From Paenibacillus lutimineralis (lineage in GTDB: Bacteria; Bacillota; Bacilli; Paenibacillales; Paenibacillaceae): a stretch of DNA of 64,000 nt. The stretch's first letter is position 1; the number at the start of each line of letters is the position of its first letter. A program made the translations under genes and the position numbers. The DNA lies in contig NZ_CP034346.1 in NCBI RefSeq assembly GCF_003991425.1, positions 5,136,001 through 5,200,000 on the forward strand, written 5' to 3'. A model generated the notes under the pieces. That model worked only from the letters and a program-made list of their open reading frames with translations, was not told the origin of the DNA and searched no databases. This document shows positions 54,764-63,708 of this stretch, in pieces.

Positions 54764-56092
54764 CTACTCATTCAAGTAGGTTGTTATACGGTTTGCAACT
54801 AGATCCGCGACCGCTTGTGCCGATTTCTGACCGCTATAGTAAGCCCCCGCTTCCTCCTCGATGATCGCTTGAAGCTTCGAATCATTTTTTTGCGGCGTAA
54901 TCGCCTGGGCCAGCATCTGCTTGATCATGTCGATATCTTCCTTCTGAATCGGGATCAAGGATCCCATTGGAGACTCGATAGTGCCTTTGTCCTCAAGCTC
55001 CTTGAACGTCTTCTCGTTGACCTTTTTATTGACAGAGAATCCTTGTAACCCGGGCATGGTCTGTATTTCTTCAGACAATAAGAACTTCATGAAATCCCAT
55101 GCTTCTGCCTGCACATTCGAATTCCTATTTATCCCTAGGTTCTTATGCATCACGAAGGTGCCTCCAGCCTGTTGCCCGGCAGCAAGCGGTTTACGATAGA
55201 TCTTCCCTTGCTCATAGAACATCGCCGGCCCTACGAAATAATCTTCAGGCGACAGAATCAAAGCAGGTGCAAAAAAATAATCTCCTGCATTAACTTCCGC
55301 ATCCGTAACCACCTTATCCGCATACATCGTCTTCACTTGCTCCATCAGTCCGACAAAAACATTGACATCGAAGCTAGCAGGGCGCTTCTCTCCGTGGATA
55401 ATGCGAGTGTAGTTATCAACGAACAGAACGTTCAACATCTGCTCGGGTGCCGTATTCCCTATCGAATACGTGTGCTCTCCGGATGCCGCCAGACGTTTGC
55501 CCACCGCTGTGAACTCCCCCCATGTCCATGTGCTGTCATCAAATTCCACGCCGGATTGCTCAATTGCATTTTTATCGCCCATCAGGCTGTCTAAGAAGAA
55601 CCGCAGGGGCAGCGAGTAAAGCCCCTCTCCCATCTTGGCCCCGTCCAGAATGTTCATCTCATACGAATTGGAATCAAAGCCAGGATCCTGCTTCATCAGC
55701 TCGCTCAAGTTGACTAGCGCTTGCTTGTCTACATACTTTTCAACCGGCAGACCGCTCACATCCAGGGTAATCAAATCGGCCCCTTTTCCTGACAGCAGCT
55801 CTGTGGTGGTGGTCTTCACATATTTCTCGAGATCACTTTCTAGATCGGAGGCCTCCACTTGGCTGTATTCTTTGATTTGAATATCCACATCGGAATGTTG
55901 CTCTTCATACTTTTTCGCAGCTTGGGTATATATAGGATCCGCTTGGAATACGGATAAGACCACGATTTTCTTCCCGTTTTGTTCTTGCTGCCCTTCCGGC
56001 TTCGCTTCATCTCCCTGTCCCTGTCCGCCAGCGCATGCTCCCAACGTCATCGTCATGAGGACGATTAAACAAAGTACGCCACTTTTTTTCAT
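54764..56092 (-). CDS. ABC importer solute-binding lipoprotein
   Basis: The 442-residue binding protein has lipobox LGAC (Cys20). It has the family 1 binding protein fold, with motifs such as YEEQHSDVDIQIKEY and AWDFMKFLLSEEIQ. Two features are odd: it is co-transcribed with a sigma factor and an HlyD-like adaptor, and it comes after them instead of before its permeases. The ligand is unknown and may not be a sugar. Confidence 0.88.
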   Translation of the reverse strand: MKKSGVLCLIVLMTMTLGACAGGQGQGDEAKPEGQQEQNGKKIVVLSVFQADPIYTQAAKKYEEQHSDVDIQIKEYSQVEASDLESDLEKYVKTTTTELLSGKGADLITLDVSGLPVEKYVDKQALVNLSELMKQDPGFDSNSYEMNILDGAKMGEGLYSLPLRFFLDSLMGDKNAIEQSGVEFDDSTWTWGEFTAVGKRLAASGEHTYSIGNTAPEQMLNVLFVDNYTRIIHGEKRPASFDVNVFVGLMEQVKTMYADKVVTDAEVNAGDYFFAPALILSPEDYFVGPAMFYEQGKIYRKPLAAGQQAGGTFVMHKNLGINRNSNVQAEAWDFMKFLLSEEIQTMPGLQGFSVNKKVNEKTFKELEDKGTIESPMGSLIPIQKEDIDMIKQMLAQAITPQKNDSKLQAIIEEEAGAYYSGQKSAQAVADLVANRITTYLNE

Positions 56093-56141
56093 CCTAATCT
56101 CTCCTCTACAATCTCTATGTGATCGATACTGACCAAGCGCT

Positions 56142-57302
56142 TTAGCCCCTTACGCGTTGACCTTCTGCTAGCGGCTCGCTGCTCTCTACAATAATGCGAT
56201 CTTTCATGTATACCCCTTGTAACACCAGGGTCTCTTGGCCATTCGTTCCCCCCAATTGGACGGGAGCCTTACGAACTATAAAGGTATTGCCTAATGGACC
56301 TGAACGTTCTTCCATAACAAGGACGTAGCTATTCCTTCCCTCCTGATGAATCGCTTGGCTCAACACCAGCATGCCTCCCTCGCGCTTCTCCGATTGTGTT
56401 AATTCCACGCTTACGAGATCATTCGTTTGAATATTCGGATGTTGGACTTTTACGACAACCCGCCTACTCGCAGCTGCCTGATATGCCTCTTCTCCCGTCC
56501 TCTTTTGGTAGGAAGCCCCTGCATCAACGCCTGTCATCGGGCGAATTTCGGTAATGATCCCTTCAACTGGAACTCTGTCCCCTTCCCGTTCGATCTCAAC
56601 GTTCATCTTCTCCTCGGTACGCAATTTTTGACCCACGTCATCCGGGATGAGAATCTCGAATTGATAGCCTTGCTGCGCATTCATTAAGCTGATATCTGGT
56701 CCGCCGCTCCCCGCAGGCAGTTGCGGGATCGCATTTACTCGTGTCACAACCCCATCAAAAGGCGCGATAATGCGTCTGCGATCACTCGCATCCGACTGCA
56801 TCATGCTCACCTTTCGCTCCTGGACATCAATGGCTAATTGCGCACGTTCTATCTCCCGCTTTGAGCGGCGCACTTGCATCTCATCGTCATTTTGTACGGC
56901 TTCAATATATTCCTCTTGCAAGTCAATTAACGATAGCCGCAGCCCTGCGAGGCCCGCCTGTACATCCAGGATTTCCTGCTCAGCAGCAGGGTTCTCATAG
57001 ATGATTAACGTTTGCCCTTTAGCCACGTAATCCCACTCTTTCACATGAACCTCGCTAATTGACCATTCCCCCCTGTTTGATAAATCAATATGTTGCCGGG
57101 GCATCAGCCTAGCCGTGCCACGCCACGTGGTTACTAACGCTCCTTCCCTCCCTAGTTCTGTTCGTACCTTAGGTAGATGTAACGTCAGCAATGTATTACT
57201 CGCTAGGGTAAGGAGAAGGAGCAAACCGATGAACAATCCAGACAGCCACACGATTACTCGTTTTTTTCTTGCATCCAGCGCTTCTGCGAGCTCTGTTGCC
57301 AT
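56142..57302 (-). CDS. HlyD/RND-type membrane-fusion adaptor
   Basis: The 386-residue protein has an N-terminal membrane helix (about 16-38), a lipoyl-like half domain (VHVKEWDYVAKGQTLIIYEN in part: VKEWDYVAKGQ), a coiled-coil hairpin (about 110-175), the matching second lipoyl half (RIIAPFDGVVTRV), then beta-barrel domains. This is the adaptor fold of RND and ABC efflux pumps. No exporter gene is nearby; it is set between importer permeases and a binding protein. AGGAGGG precedes the start. Its partner is unknown, and an assembly with the importer would be unusual. Confidence 0.85.
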   Translation of the reverse strand: MATELAEALDARKKRVIVWLSGLFIGLLLLLTLASNTLLTLHLPKVRTELGREGALVTTWRGTARLMPRQHIDLSNRGEWSISEVHVKEWDYVAKGQTLIIYENPAAEQEILDVQAGLAGLRLSLIDLQEEYIEAVQNDDEMQVRRSKREIERAQLAIDVQERKVSMMQSDASDRRRIIAPFDGVVTRVNAIPQLPAGSGGPDISLMNAQQGYQFEILIPDDVGQKLRTEEKMNVEIEREGDRVPVEGIITEIRPMTGVDAGASYQKRTGEEAYQAAASRRVVVKVQHPNIQTNDLVSVELTQSEKREGGMLVLSQAIHQEGRNSYVLVMEERSGPLGNTFIVRKAPVQLGGTNGQETLVLQGVYMKDRIIVESSEPLAEGQRVRG

Positions 57303-57322
57303 CCTATCCCTCCTCTCAGGAG

Positions 57323-58201
57323 CTACCCTTTGATCCCCGACATTTGAATTCCTTCGATAAAATAAGACTCCGCATATAAAAACAGTAGAACCATTGGCGT
57401 CATATAGATCAGCGATGCGGCAAAGCCGATGCCTTGGGCGTCCTTATGAATTCTAGATAAATAGAGCGATAATGGCTGCTTGAATGAATCCTCCAAGAAA
57501 ATCAAAGGCTGCTCAACCATATTCCAATAGTCAACGAACAACAAGACGATCAGCGCCGCTATCCCCGGCTTCATCAAAGGCAGCATTATCCGATAAAAAA
57601 TGCGATAATGACCTGCACCATCCATCTGGGCTGCTTCAACCAGCGCATAAGGAATCGAAAGCATAAATTGCCTTAGCATGAAAACTCCAAATGCCGCAAA
57701 TATCCCTGGTAGAATAATCGCGCCAGCCGTGTTCATCAAACGAAGCTTGTCAGCAATAATATAGTTCGGAACCAAGGTTACTTGAAAAGGCATTAGCATC
57801 GTCATTAAGTAAACCCGAAACCATTTCTCTCTTCCCTTGAACCGGAGCTTCGCAAAAGCGTACGCTGCTAGCGCACTTACAATCGTCTGTCCCGCGATGA
57901 TCGCTACGACCATTGCAACGGAGTTCCATAACATGAACAAATACGTCGGCGTCTCAAGCAATACGCTCCCGTACTGCTCAAAGGACAACCAATCCGGGAT
58001 GAGCTTCAGATTCACAAATACATCAGGCTCCCCTGGCGTAACAACCGGCATTTTACCCACCAGTCCGTAATTGCCTTGAATTTCATGCTCCGTCATAAAT
58101 GAATTTGTGAAAGTAATCACAATAGGGGAGAGGATCATGAGCCCTATGCATGCCATCAGCAATGTGACCGACAGGTTTCGAATGAAACCCTTCTTCTTCA
58201 T
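57323..58201 (-). CDS. Carbohydrate-type ABC transporter permease (MalG-like)
   Basis: This 292-residue permease has the EAA loop VEAAQMDGAGHYRIFYRIMLP and ends in EGIQMSGIKG. It carries an extracytoplasmic insert between helix 1 and 2 (about residues 35-80). It lies 13 bp after its partner permease. No ATPase gene is present in the operon. Confidence 0.9.
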   Translation of the reverse strand: MKKKGFIRNLSVTLLMACIGLMILSPIVITFTNSFMTEHEIQGNYGLVGKMPVVTPGEPDVFVNLKLIPDWLSFEQYGSVLLETPTYLFMLWNSVAMVVAIIAGQTIVSALAAYAFAKLRFKGREKWFRVYLMTMLMPFQVTLVPNYIIADKLRLMNTAGAIILPGIFAAFGVFMLRQFMLSIPYALVEAAQMDGAGHYRIFYRIMLPLMKPGIAALIVLLFVDYWNMVEQPLIFLEDSFKQPLSLYLSRIHKDAQGIGFAASLIYMTPMVLLFLYAESYFIEGIQMSGIKG

Positions 58202-58214
58202 TCTTCCTCCCGTA

Positions 58215-59087
58215 TCATTCCATAAAGTGTGTATAGCGCTTCTCTAACCGAAGCAGCATCGCAACGATGATATAGATACCTATCACCATAAGCGTCGCAG
58301 CCGCAGACAGCTTCTGTACATCCATCGCGAGGAACATATTGTTCATGTAATGCTGAAGCGTATAGATGCTGTCATGCGGGTAATCGCCTGCGATCAGGTA
58401 CGTCTCCCGGAATATTTTGAACGTATTCATAATAGACATCAGGACGACGAAAACCATCGTCGGCGTTAAATAGACAAGGGTGATTCCATAACATTGGTAC
58501 CACTTGCCCGCTCCCTCCAAATCAGCCGTCTCATAGTAATCTCGCGGGATGCTTTGCAGTCCTGCAAGGAACAAGATGATGTTGTAGCCGATATGTTTCC
58601 ATAGGTAGAACACTGAGACTACAACTCTTGCCCAGGCCGATTTCATCCAGTCTACCTGTTCAAGCCCGGCAGCATGCATCCAGGCGTTAAGAGATCCATT
58701 CCAATCAAAGAGTACCTGCCACACCATCACGACGGAGGCTACGGGTACAACCAACGGCAGGACATAAGCCATCCGCAGAAATCTGCGCAGGTAGAGATTC
58801 CGGTTCAGCATGAGGGCGATCCCGAGTGACAGCATAAGCATCACTGGAACATTCACCGCCGTGAACCAGAACGTATTCGAGACGGCTTTGCGAAAAGATC
58901 CGCTGCTCAGCAACTCCTGATAATTCGAAAGTCCAACAAATGAACCGCCGACAGTATGGTCCAGCACCGAGTAGACAAGCCCCATTCCAAACGGAATGAG
59001 ATAGAATAATGCAAAGCCAATGGTACTCGGCAACAAAAACGTCACGGCCACCATACTTTCTCTACGACTGAGACGGTTCCACTTCAT
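58215..59087 (-). CDS. Carbohydrate-type ABC transporter permease (MalF/UgpA-like)
   Basis: The protein has 290 residues with RRESMVAVTFLLPSTIGFALFYLIP in two parts (RRESMVAVTFLLP, STIGFALFYLIP) at the first helix and the loop YETADLEGAGKWYQCYGITLVYL, where the usual EAA begins ETA. The start overlaps the anti-sigma-like gene by 4 bp (59084-59087, ATGA), showing translational coupling of the sigma module and the transporter. Confidence 0.9.
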   Translation of the reverse strand: MKWNRLSRRESMVAVTFLLPSTIGFALFYLIPFGMGLVYSVLDHTVGGSFVGLSNYQELLSSGSFRKAVSNTFWFTAVNVPVMLMLSLGIALMLNRNLYLRRFLRMAYVLPLVVPVASVVMVWQVLFDWNGSLNAWMHAAGLEQVDWMKSAWARVVVSVFYLWKHIGYNIILFLAGLQSIPRDYYETADLEGAGKWYQCYGITLVYLTPTMVFVVLMSIMNTFKIFRETYLIAGDYPHDSIYTLQHYMNNMFLAMDVQKLSAAATLMVIGIYIIVAMLLRLEKRYTHFME

Positions 59088-59908
59088 GGCTTATCCGAAG
59101 AAAAGAATGCAACACTTGTACTTCCTTCCTGGAGGTTCACTTGGAACATCTCCTTCCCATCCTTTACACGCTTGTAGATGACGATGGGCAGACCTTTTCC
59201 TTGTACTTTATCAGTATCGGCTGCTACCACTTCCGGCTGATATCCATCGGAACGAACATCCAGTTGCTTCAGGAATGCATCCGCCATAGCGATCGCTTCT
59301 GAATCCTGCAATTTCGAAGCATGCGGAGCAAATGGCTCTATACCAATCGTTTGTACAAAATAGATCTGTCCTGTCTCCACATCGACATTGGCAACAACTT
59401 CTTTATGCGGCTCTTCGAATGTTTTTCCTTTTTCGATCAGAATGATATTAAATTGATGGATTTGCGTTCCTCCATTGATTCCTTTGGCGATCTGTGCGCT
59501 CGCGATGTCGAAGCCCTTCGTCTCAGGGAACCCGCGGTTGATGCGCGCCAGCACTTCTTGTGCCGTCTTATTGCCGCTAATCTCATCCGCATATAAATTA
59601 GTAGTGGTATAATTCGAATCCTCATCTTTGGACACGAAGCTGCGCAAATCTTCAGTCCCGGACAGGTTGAGCAAAGCTCGAATCTGCGCCGCTACGGCAG
59701 GCCCGGTATAGATGCCAGCCGACGTGAGAAGTATAACCGCAAGCACACATGCAACCATGCGAACCTTCAGCGTTGATTTTGCTTTATATTTCTCATTGCT
59801 ATAACGTTCGTAAGAGTTTTCTTGAATGCGCTCCTGCATTTCGGAGGGAATTTCCATTGCTTCCGCACAATCCTGCAGCTTATCACGTAGTTGCTGTTCA
59901 ATGGACAT
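59084..59908 (-). CDS. Anti-sigma-factor-like membrane protein
   Basis: The 274-residue protein has a cytoplasmic N-terminal part (about 1-48), one membrane helix (about 50-68, VRMVACVLAVILLTSAGIY) and a large extracellular domain. It directly follows and overlaps an ECF sigma gene by 11 bp, the usual position of an anti-sigma factor. No zinc HxxxCxxC motif is visible. ATG at 59908 has AAGGAG; the frame reaches back to 59935. The extracellular part could sense a ligand or stress. Confidence 0.75.
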   Translation of the reverse strand: MSIEQQLRDKLQDCAEAMEIPSEMQERIQENSYERYSNEKYKAKSTLKVRMVACVLAVILLTSAGIYTGPAVAAQIRALLNLSGTEDLRSFVSKDEDSNYTTTNLYADEISGNKTAQEVLARINRGFPETKGFDIASAQIAKGINGGTQIHQFNIILIEKGKTFEEPHKEVVANVDVETGQIYFVQTIGIEPFAPHASKLQDSEAIAMADAFLKQLDVRSDGYQPEVVAADTDKVQGKGLPIVIYKRVKDGKEMFQVNLQEGSTSVAFFSSDKP

Positions 59909-60476
59909 AAAGTTCTTTCTCCTTTTCTGGCTCACTATATGGGCTAAGCTCGCGAAGCTTTCCCAATGCTGCGTGATGCCTGGATTTGACCGTACCTACG
60001 GGGATAACCAGCAATTCAGCGATTTCATCGAAGGTATAGTCGTGATAATAGCGTAGAATAATCACCGACCGAAGTTTGTAGGATAATTGATGAACGATGG
60101 TCAGCATCTCCTGATGGAACTCTGCCTCAAGGACCTGATGATCCGAGAAAATAGGCTCCTCTACCTCCAAAAGCCGCTTCTTCTCGAAGATTCGGAACCT
60201 CCTCCAGCTTTTAGTTCTCCACTTCTGTATTTGCTTCAGCACGATGCCATGCATCCAGAATCGGAAGGGACGATTCGCATCGTAATTGTCGATAGACCGC
60301 CAGAGTTGAAAATAAATCTCGTTCATTACATCTTCTATTTCACTTTTTTCCGTCATTAGAAACACTACAGAGCGATAGATTTCGGGGAATGACCATTCAT
60401 AAATCACCCGAAATGCAGTTGGATCCCCCTGCTTCATCCGTTCAATCCAATGTTCTATATTGATGTCTTTCACCAA
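59898..60476 (-). CDS. ECF RNA polymerase sigma factor
   Basis: The 192-residue sigma-70 family member has region 2 (about 15-85, with FWMHGIVLKQIQKW at the end) and region 4 (about 125-180, with LRYYHDYTFDEIAELL and VGTVKSRHHAALGKL). There is no 1.1 or 3 region, so it is the ECF group. The frame opens with TTG 60476 or GTG 60473 after AGGAGGG. It heads the operon with the anti-sigma-like gene and the transporter, and would switch on genes after an outside signal. Confidence 0.92.
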   Translation of the reverse strand: MVKDINIEHWIERMKQGDPTAFRVIYEWSFPEIYRSVVFLMTEKSEIEDVMNEIYFQLWRSIDNYDANRPFRFWMHGIVLKQIQKWRTKSWRRFRIFEKKRLLEVEEPIFSDHQVLEAEFHQEMLTIVHQLSYKLRSVIILRYYHDYTFDEIAELLVIPVGTVKSRHHAALGKLRELSPYSEPEKEKELYVH

Positions 60477-60718
60477 AAAAGGGCCCTCCTTTGTAAGCTT
60501 ACAATCTATATTGCCACGTTCATTCGAAAAGGTTCGATTTATGGATAAAATCCGTAAACATTAATAGCGTAAATTGTGGTTGCCCTCGTGTTCTAAAGCC
60601 GCCTTCATTCGCAGCAATGTGTATTCGGTACAAGTGTATCCTAAATTCAACATAAGCGCAGGATATTAAAATTACTTCCTCCCATGCTTTAAACAAATGT
60701 TGAAGCTATAAAACAAAA
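60477..60718. other. Intergenic region upstream of the sigma operon
   Basis: These 242 bp (gap between genes 60477-60791, 315 bp in total) must hold the promoter of the ECF sigma gene. GAACCTTTT on the minus strand resembles an ECF -35, but no -10 at normal distance follows. TTTACG and TAATGT pieces are too weak to call. No gene, repeat or RNA is seen. Confidence 0.5.
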
Positions 60719-60754
60719 AAAGCCTTCAGAGATTTTTCAATCCAAGAAAGCTTT
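60715..60754 (-). terminator. Terminator of the HEAT-repeat gene
   Basis: AAAGC-TTTC-GGATT pairs with AATC-GAA-GCTTT with interruptions, and seven T follow on the minus strand. It lies about 38 bp after the stop at 60792. Confidence 0.65.
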
Positions 60755-60791
60755 ACTGTTTGTAAGTATAATGCTGATGAACTACCCTTAT

Positions 60792-61634
60792 TTATTTAAA
60801 ACTGCGCTGAGCTCGTTTCAAGATTCGCATCGTTTCTCTCGTTCGAGATTGCTCCTCCCATGTCTGGCAAACTTGAACAACCCATTCCGGCCTCGATTTG
60901 CCGGCATCGTTCAACCAGTTTCCTACAGAGTCCTGAACGTATTTCGATGGGTCGGATTTGACGATATCAAGCAGCGGCAGCGCAAAGGCCGGGTTTGCCT
61001 TCAGAGCGGCTATATGTTTGGCCCATACTCCATGAGGACGCGTCACTTCAATAGCAAATCTTCGAATATTGGCGTTATCGTCATGGGCCCAGTCGACAAG
61101 CATTCGAATAGCCTCCTTAAGTTCTTGCGCAACATGCTCCCTGATAGCCATCCACGCGATTTCACGTACGCCAAAATGCTCATCGGCAGCAAAAAAACGG
61201 ATTCTCTGCAATTTCTGATCTAACGTAAGCTCATCCAAGCCTACAATGTAGGCAGCCCAGCATCTGACGCTATCTGAACGATGAGTGGAAAGTCTGTCCA
61301 TGGCCTCGATTCGTTTGAACTCTGGCATTTGGTTCAGAAGACGAAGCCACACACCGGCAATAGCCGGGATCATCTTCATAATCTTTGGAGGAATACTCTC
61401 CAAATCGGATAACATCGCCTCTGAATGCTGTTCTAGCTCCAGCTCGTCCAATATATGAAGCAACAAGGTGATATGGTCGATCGCCAGCCATTCAGTCAAG
61501 TTTACCGTCTCCAACCGTCCTTGCTGCAACAACTGGAGTAATTCTGGATGAATCTCGCTAACCTTCTTTGCTCCTTTTCTGCCCATATAGGTATCTAGAG
61601 CAGGAAACGATTGTTTTTTATTGATAGTAAGCAC
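60792..61634 (-). CDS. AlkD/AlkC-like HEAT-repeat protein (possible DNA alkylation repair)
   Basis: The 280-residue helical repeat protein is built from about six HEAT-like units. DNANIRRFAIEVTRPHGVWAKH, here only as NANIRRFAIEVTRP, and DPSKYVQDSVGNWLND match the AlkC/AlkD group of alkylpurine DNA glycosylases. The glycosylase residues cannot be verified without an alignment. The start is uncertain: GTG at 61634 (about residue 29 of the longest frame) has AAAGGC close by; ATG 61718 has no ribosome binding site. A conserved-looking core begins at MGRKGAKKVSEIHPELL (two short parts). It follows the Crp/Fnr gene. Confidence 0.65.
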   Translation of the reverse strand: MLTINKKQSFPALDTYMGRKGAKKVSEIHPELLQLLQQGRLETVNLTEWLAIDHITLLLHILDELELEQHSEAMLSDLESIPPKIMKMIPAIAGVWLRLLNQMPEFKRIEAMDRLSTHRSDSVRCWAAYIVGLDELTLDQKLQRIRFFAADEHFGVREIAWMAIREHVAQELKEAIRMLVDWAHDDNANIRRFAIEVTRPHGVWAKHIAALKANPAFALPLLDIVKSDPSKYVQDSVGNWLNDAGKSRPEWVVQVCQTWEEQSRTRETMRILKRAQRSFK

Positions 61635-61747
61635 CTGCCTTTTACACTGGTAACTGACGGCACTGCAACTTGGCCAGCTGCGAGCCTTTATACTATCCAA
61701 ATCATACCTGCATTTCATGTGAGAGGATGTAATGTGGATAACAACTC

Positions 61748-62437
61748 TTATTTATATTCAATGTTCAAATGCTCGCAGTGTATATAAATTGTCCGAAAAT
61801 CGGTCTTGATCGCTTTCGCTTCTGCTAACTCCTGTAATGCAAGTGTGACAGCCTCCCTTGATGCACCAACAAGGTGAGCGATTTCCTGATGCGATAATGG
61901 GGTATCAATCCTATAGTAATCATTGTCTCGTTGGTCACACTTAACCCCGAACTGACGGGAAAGCCTTTGAAGAACATGCATGATTCTCTCATGAAGTCTC
62001 CCAAGTGCGAGGTTTTGAGCGAGACTGCTTATATACACTAAGCGTTCACTTAGAACTTTTAACATATTCAGCAAAAAACGTGGATGTTCGACCAGGAAAT
62101 TCTCAAACCGCTTCTGATCGATCATACAGATATCGGATTCCACAATCGCTTCAATAAACAGGTCCCGGGTCCCCAGCGAGATACCGTTTAATTCGCCAAA
62201 AACATTTCCCTCACTTAGTATGTCCAGCGTAAATTGCTTCCCTTCGGGGTTGATCCGGTATAAGCGAACCCTCCCCTTCTTGACGAAGTACAACTTTTCT
62301 TGAAATGATTCCGGAGTTTGTATAAACGTCTTTGGGAGATAGGACGTAATTAAAGTGAGTTTATCCATAACAATTAAGTCTTCTTCAGATAATGTATGCA
62401 GCAAATTAAACTGTGATAGGTATTGGATTTTATCCAT
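61748..62437 (-). CDS. Crp/Fnr-family regulator
   Basis: The 229-residue protein has an N-terminal cyclic-nucleotide-binding-type beta-roll (about 10-115), a long dimer helix (about 118-150) and a C-terminal winged helix (about 150-229) with the recognition helix in LVGASREAVTLALQEL. No Cys cluster for an iron-sulfur centre is seen, so it is not a canonical Fnr. The ligand is unknown. It is followed by the HEAT-repeat gene in the same direction. Confidence 0.9.
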   Translation of the reverse strand: MDKIQYLSQFNLLHTLSEEDLIVMDKLTLITSYLPKTFIQTPESFQEKLYFVKKGRVRLYRINPEGKQFTLDILSEGNVFGELNGISLGTRDLFIEAIVESDICMIDQKRFENFLVEHPRFLLNMLKVLSERLVYISSLAQNLALGRLHERIMHVLQRLSRQFGVKCDQRDNDYYRIDTPLSHQEIAHLVGASREAVTLALQELAEAKAIKTDFRTIYIHCEHLNIEYK

Positions 62438-62564
62438 TTTTCCCTCCAGAACATGGTAAATAACAACGTATTGTGGAGTTACATAATCATAAATCGTTAG
62501 GCTGAAGTCAACGTATATTAGTAGCAGTCAATAATTTTTCCTTTTCTCAAGGGAGCTTTAAATA

Positions 62565-62598
62565 CAAAAAAAGTTCTTTAGGTTATCTCCTAAAGAAC
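62565..62598 (-). terminator. Terminator of the rRNA-tRNA operon
   Basis: GTTCTTTAGG pairs with CCTAAAGAAC perfectly (62573-62598, 6-nt loop), followed by seven or eight T on the minus strand. It lies 18 bp after tRNA-Leu and ends the cluster. Confidence 0.92.
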
Positions 62599-62616
62599 AT
62601 CCTTGTGATACTATGA

Positions 62617-62696
62617 TGCCGGTGAAGGGACTCGAACCCCCACGGTTTCCCTCGCGATTTTGAGTCGCGCGCGTCTGCCAATTCCGCCACACCGGC
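62617..62696 (-). tRNA. tRNA-Leu(CAA)
   Basis: The acceptor arms GCCGGTG/CACCGGC pair; the anticodon loop is CTCAAAA and the T-arm GGTTCGAGTCC is present. The discriminator is A, and no CCA is encoded. It is the last RNA gene of the operon. Confidence 0.92.
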
Positions 62697-62703
62697 TTAT
62701 AAG

Positions 62704-62780
62704 TGGCGCGCCCTAAGAGATTCGAACTCCTGACCTTTTGATTCGTAGTCAAACGCTCTATCCAGCTGAGCTAAGGGCGC
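62704..62780 (-). tRNA. tRNA-Arg(ACG)
   Basis: The acceptor GCGCCCT pairs with AGGGCGC; the anticodon loop is CTACGAA (ACG, A34 to be deaminated). CCA is encoded. Confidence 0.94.
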
Positions 62781-62789
62781 ATATTTAGA

Positions 62790-62864
62790 TGGAGCGGACG
62801 ACGGGAATCGAACCCGCGACCCTCGCCTTGGCAAGGCGATGCTCTACCGCTGAGCCACGTCCGC
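62790..62864 (-). tRNA. tRNA-Gly(GCC)
   Basis: The acceptor GCGGACG pairs with CGTCCGC; the anticodon loop is TTGCCAA. CCA is encoded. Confidence 0.94.
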
Positions 62865-62880
62865 ATAAAATTCAAAAAAC

Positions 62881-62956
62881 TGGTGAGCCATGAAGGACTC
62901 GAACCTTCGACACCCTGATTAAAAGTCAGGTGCTCTACCAACTGAGCTAATGGCTC
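62881..62956 (-). tRNA. tRNA-Lys(TTT)
   Basis: The acceptor GAGCCAT pairs with ATGGCTC; the anticodon loop is CTTTTAA. The discriminator is A and CCA is encoded. Its UUU anticodon and A73 fit the specifier and UGGU bulge of the asd T-box leader. Confidence 0.94.
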
Positions 62957-63087
62957 TCATAAGTAAATCTGAGATGAAGTAAGGAGCCTCAAGCACATTC
63001 TATGGCAATACATCTGCAGTACCAAAGTGTCAATGAATCATTACTTCCAGAGAACATATAATTTTCCGTCTCGTAATTAAAAGAAAA

Positions 63088-63164
63088 TGGCGGAGCCGAC
63101 GGGATTCGAACCCGCGGTCTCCTGCGTGACAGGCAGGCATGTTAGGCCTCTACACCACGGCTCC
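63088..63164 (-). tRNA. tRNA-Asp(GTC)
   Basis: The acceptor GGAGCCG pairs with CGGCTCC; the anticodon loop is CTGTCAC. CCA is encoded. A 131-bp stretch without any RNA gene separates it from tRNA-Lys; I see nothing in it. Confidence 0.94.
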
Positions 63165-63185
63165 ACACTATGAAATTGAAGCTAA

Positions 63186-63259
<74 letters not shown>

Positions 63260-63275
63260 TCAATTAGAGAAAATA

Positions 63276-63351
63276 TGGTGGAGGCTAACGGGATCGAACC
63301 GCTGACCCTCTGCTTGTAAGGCAGATGCTCTCCCAGCTGAGCTAAGCCTCC
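63276..63351 (-). tRNA. tRNA-Val(TAC)
   Basis: The acceptor GGAGGCT pairs with AGCCTCC; the anticodon loop is CTTACAA. CCA is encoded. Confidence 0.94.
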
Positions 63352-63375
63352 ATATTTTGGTAGCATTAATGGAAA

Positions 63376-63450
63376 TGGTGACCCGTAGGGGATTCGAACC
63401 CCTGTTACCTCCGTGAAAGGGAGGTGTCTTAACCCCTTGACCAACGGGCC
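63376..63450 (-). tRNA. tRNA-Glu(TTC)
   Basis: The acceptor GGCCCGT pairs with ACGGGTC (one G-T pair); the anticodon loop is CTTTCAC. CCA is encoded. Confidence 0.94.
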
Positions 63451-63454
63451 TTAA

Positions 63455-63530
63455 TGGCTCCCCGAACAGGACTCGAACCTGTGACAACTCGATTAACAGT
63501 CGAGTGCTCTACCAACTGAGCTATCAGGGA
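63455..63530 (-). tRNA. tRNA-Asn(GTT)
   Basis: The acceptor TCCCTGA pairs with TCGGGGA (with a G-T pair); the anticodon loop is CTGTTAA. CCA is encoded. It lies directly after the 5S rRNA. Confidence 0.94.
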
Positions 63531-63535
63531 ACATT

Positions 63536-63653
63536 GCTTGGCGGCTTCCTACTCTCCCAGGACCCTTCGGTCCAAGTACCATCGGCGCTAGAGGGCTTAA
63601 CGGTCGTGTTCGGGATGGGTACGTGTGGAACCCCTCCGCCATCGCCACCAAAC
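63536..63653 (-). rRNA. rrf: 5S ribosomal RNA
   Basis: On the minus strand the molecule starts near TTTGGTGGCGATGGCGGAGG, holds CCATCCCGAACACG (loop A/C region) and ends GCCGCCAAGC, all typical of Firmicute 5S rRNA. The ends are estimated to within a few bases. Confidence 0.95.
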
Positions 63654-63708
63654 GTTCAAGGTTAATCCTTGAAAACTGGATACGAAACTCATTTGCATTT
63701 TTAGATCT

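Noticed and set aside
60500..60540. GAACCTTTT followed by CGTG before the sigma gene, as an ECF-type self-promoter.
   Set aside because: The spacing between the -35-like and -10-like parts is about three bases shorter than in known ECF promoters, so I did not list it.
62957..63087. Possible missing tRNA or small RNA in the 131-bp gap of the tRNA cluster.
   Set aside because: No cloverleaf, T-arm consensus or terminator could be found on either strand.
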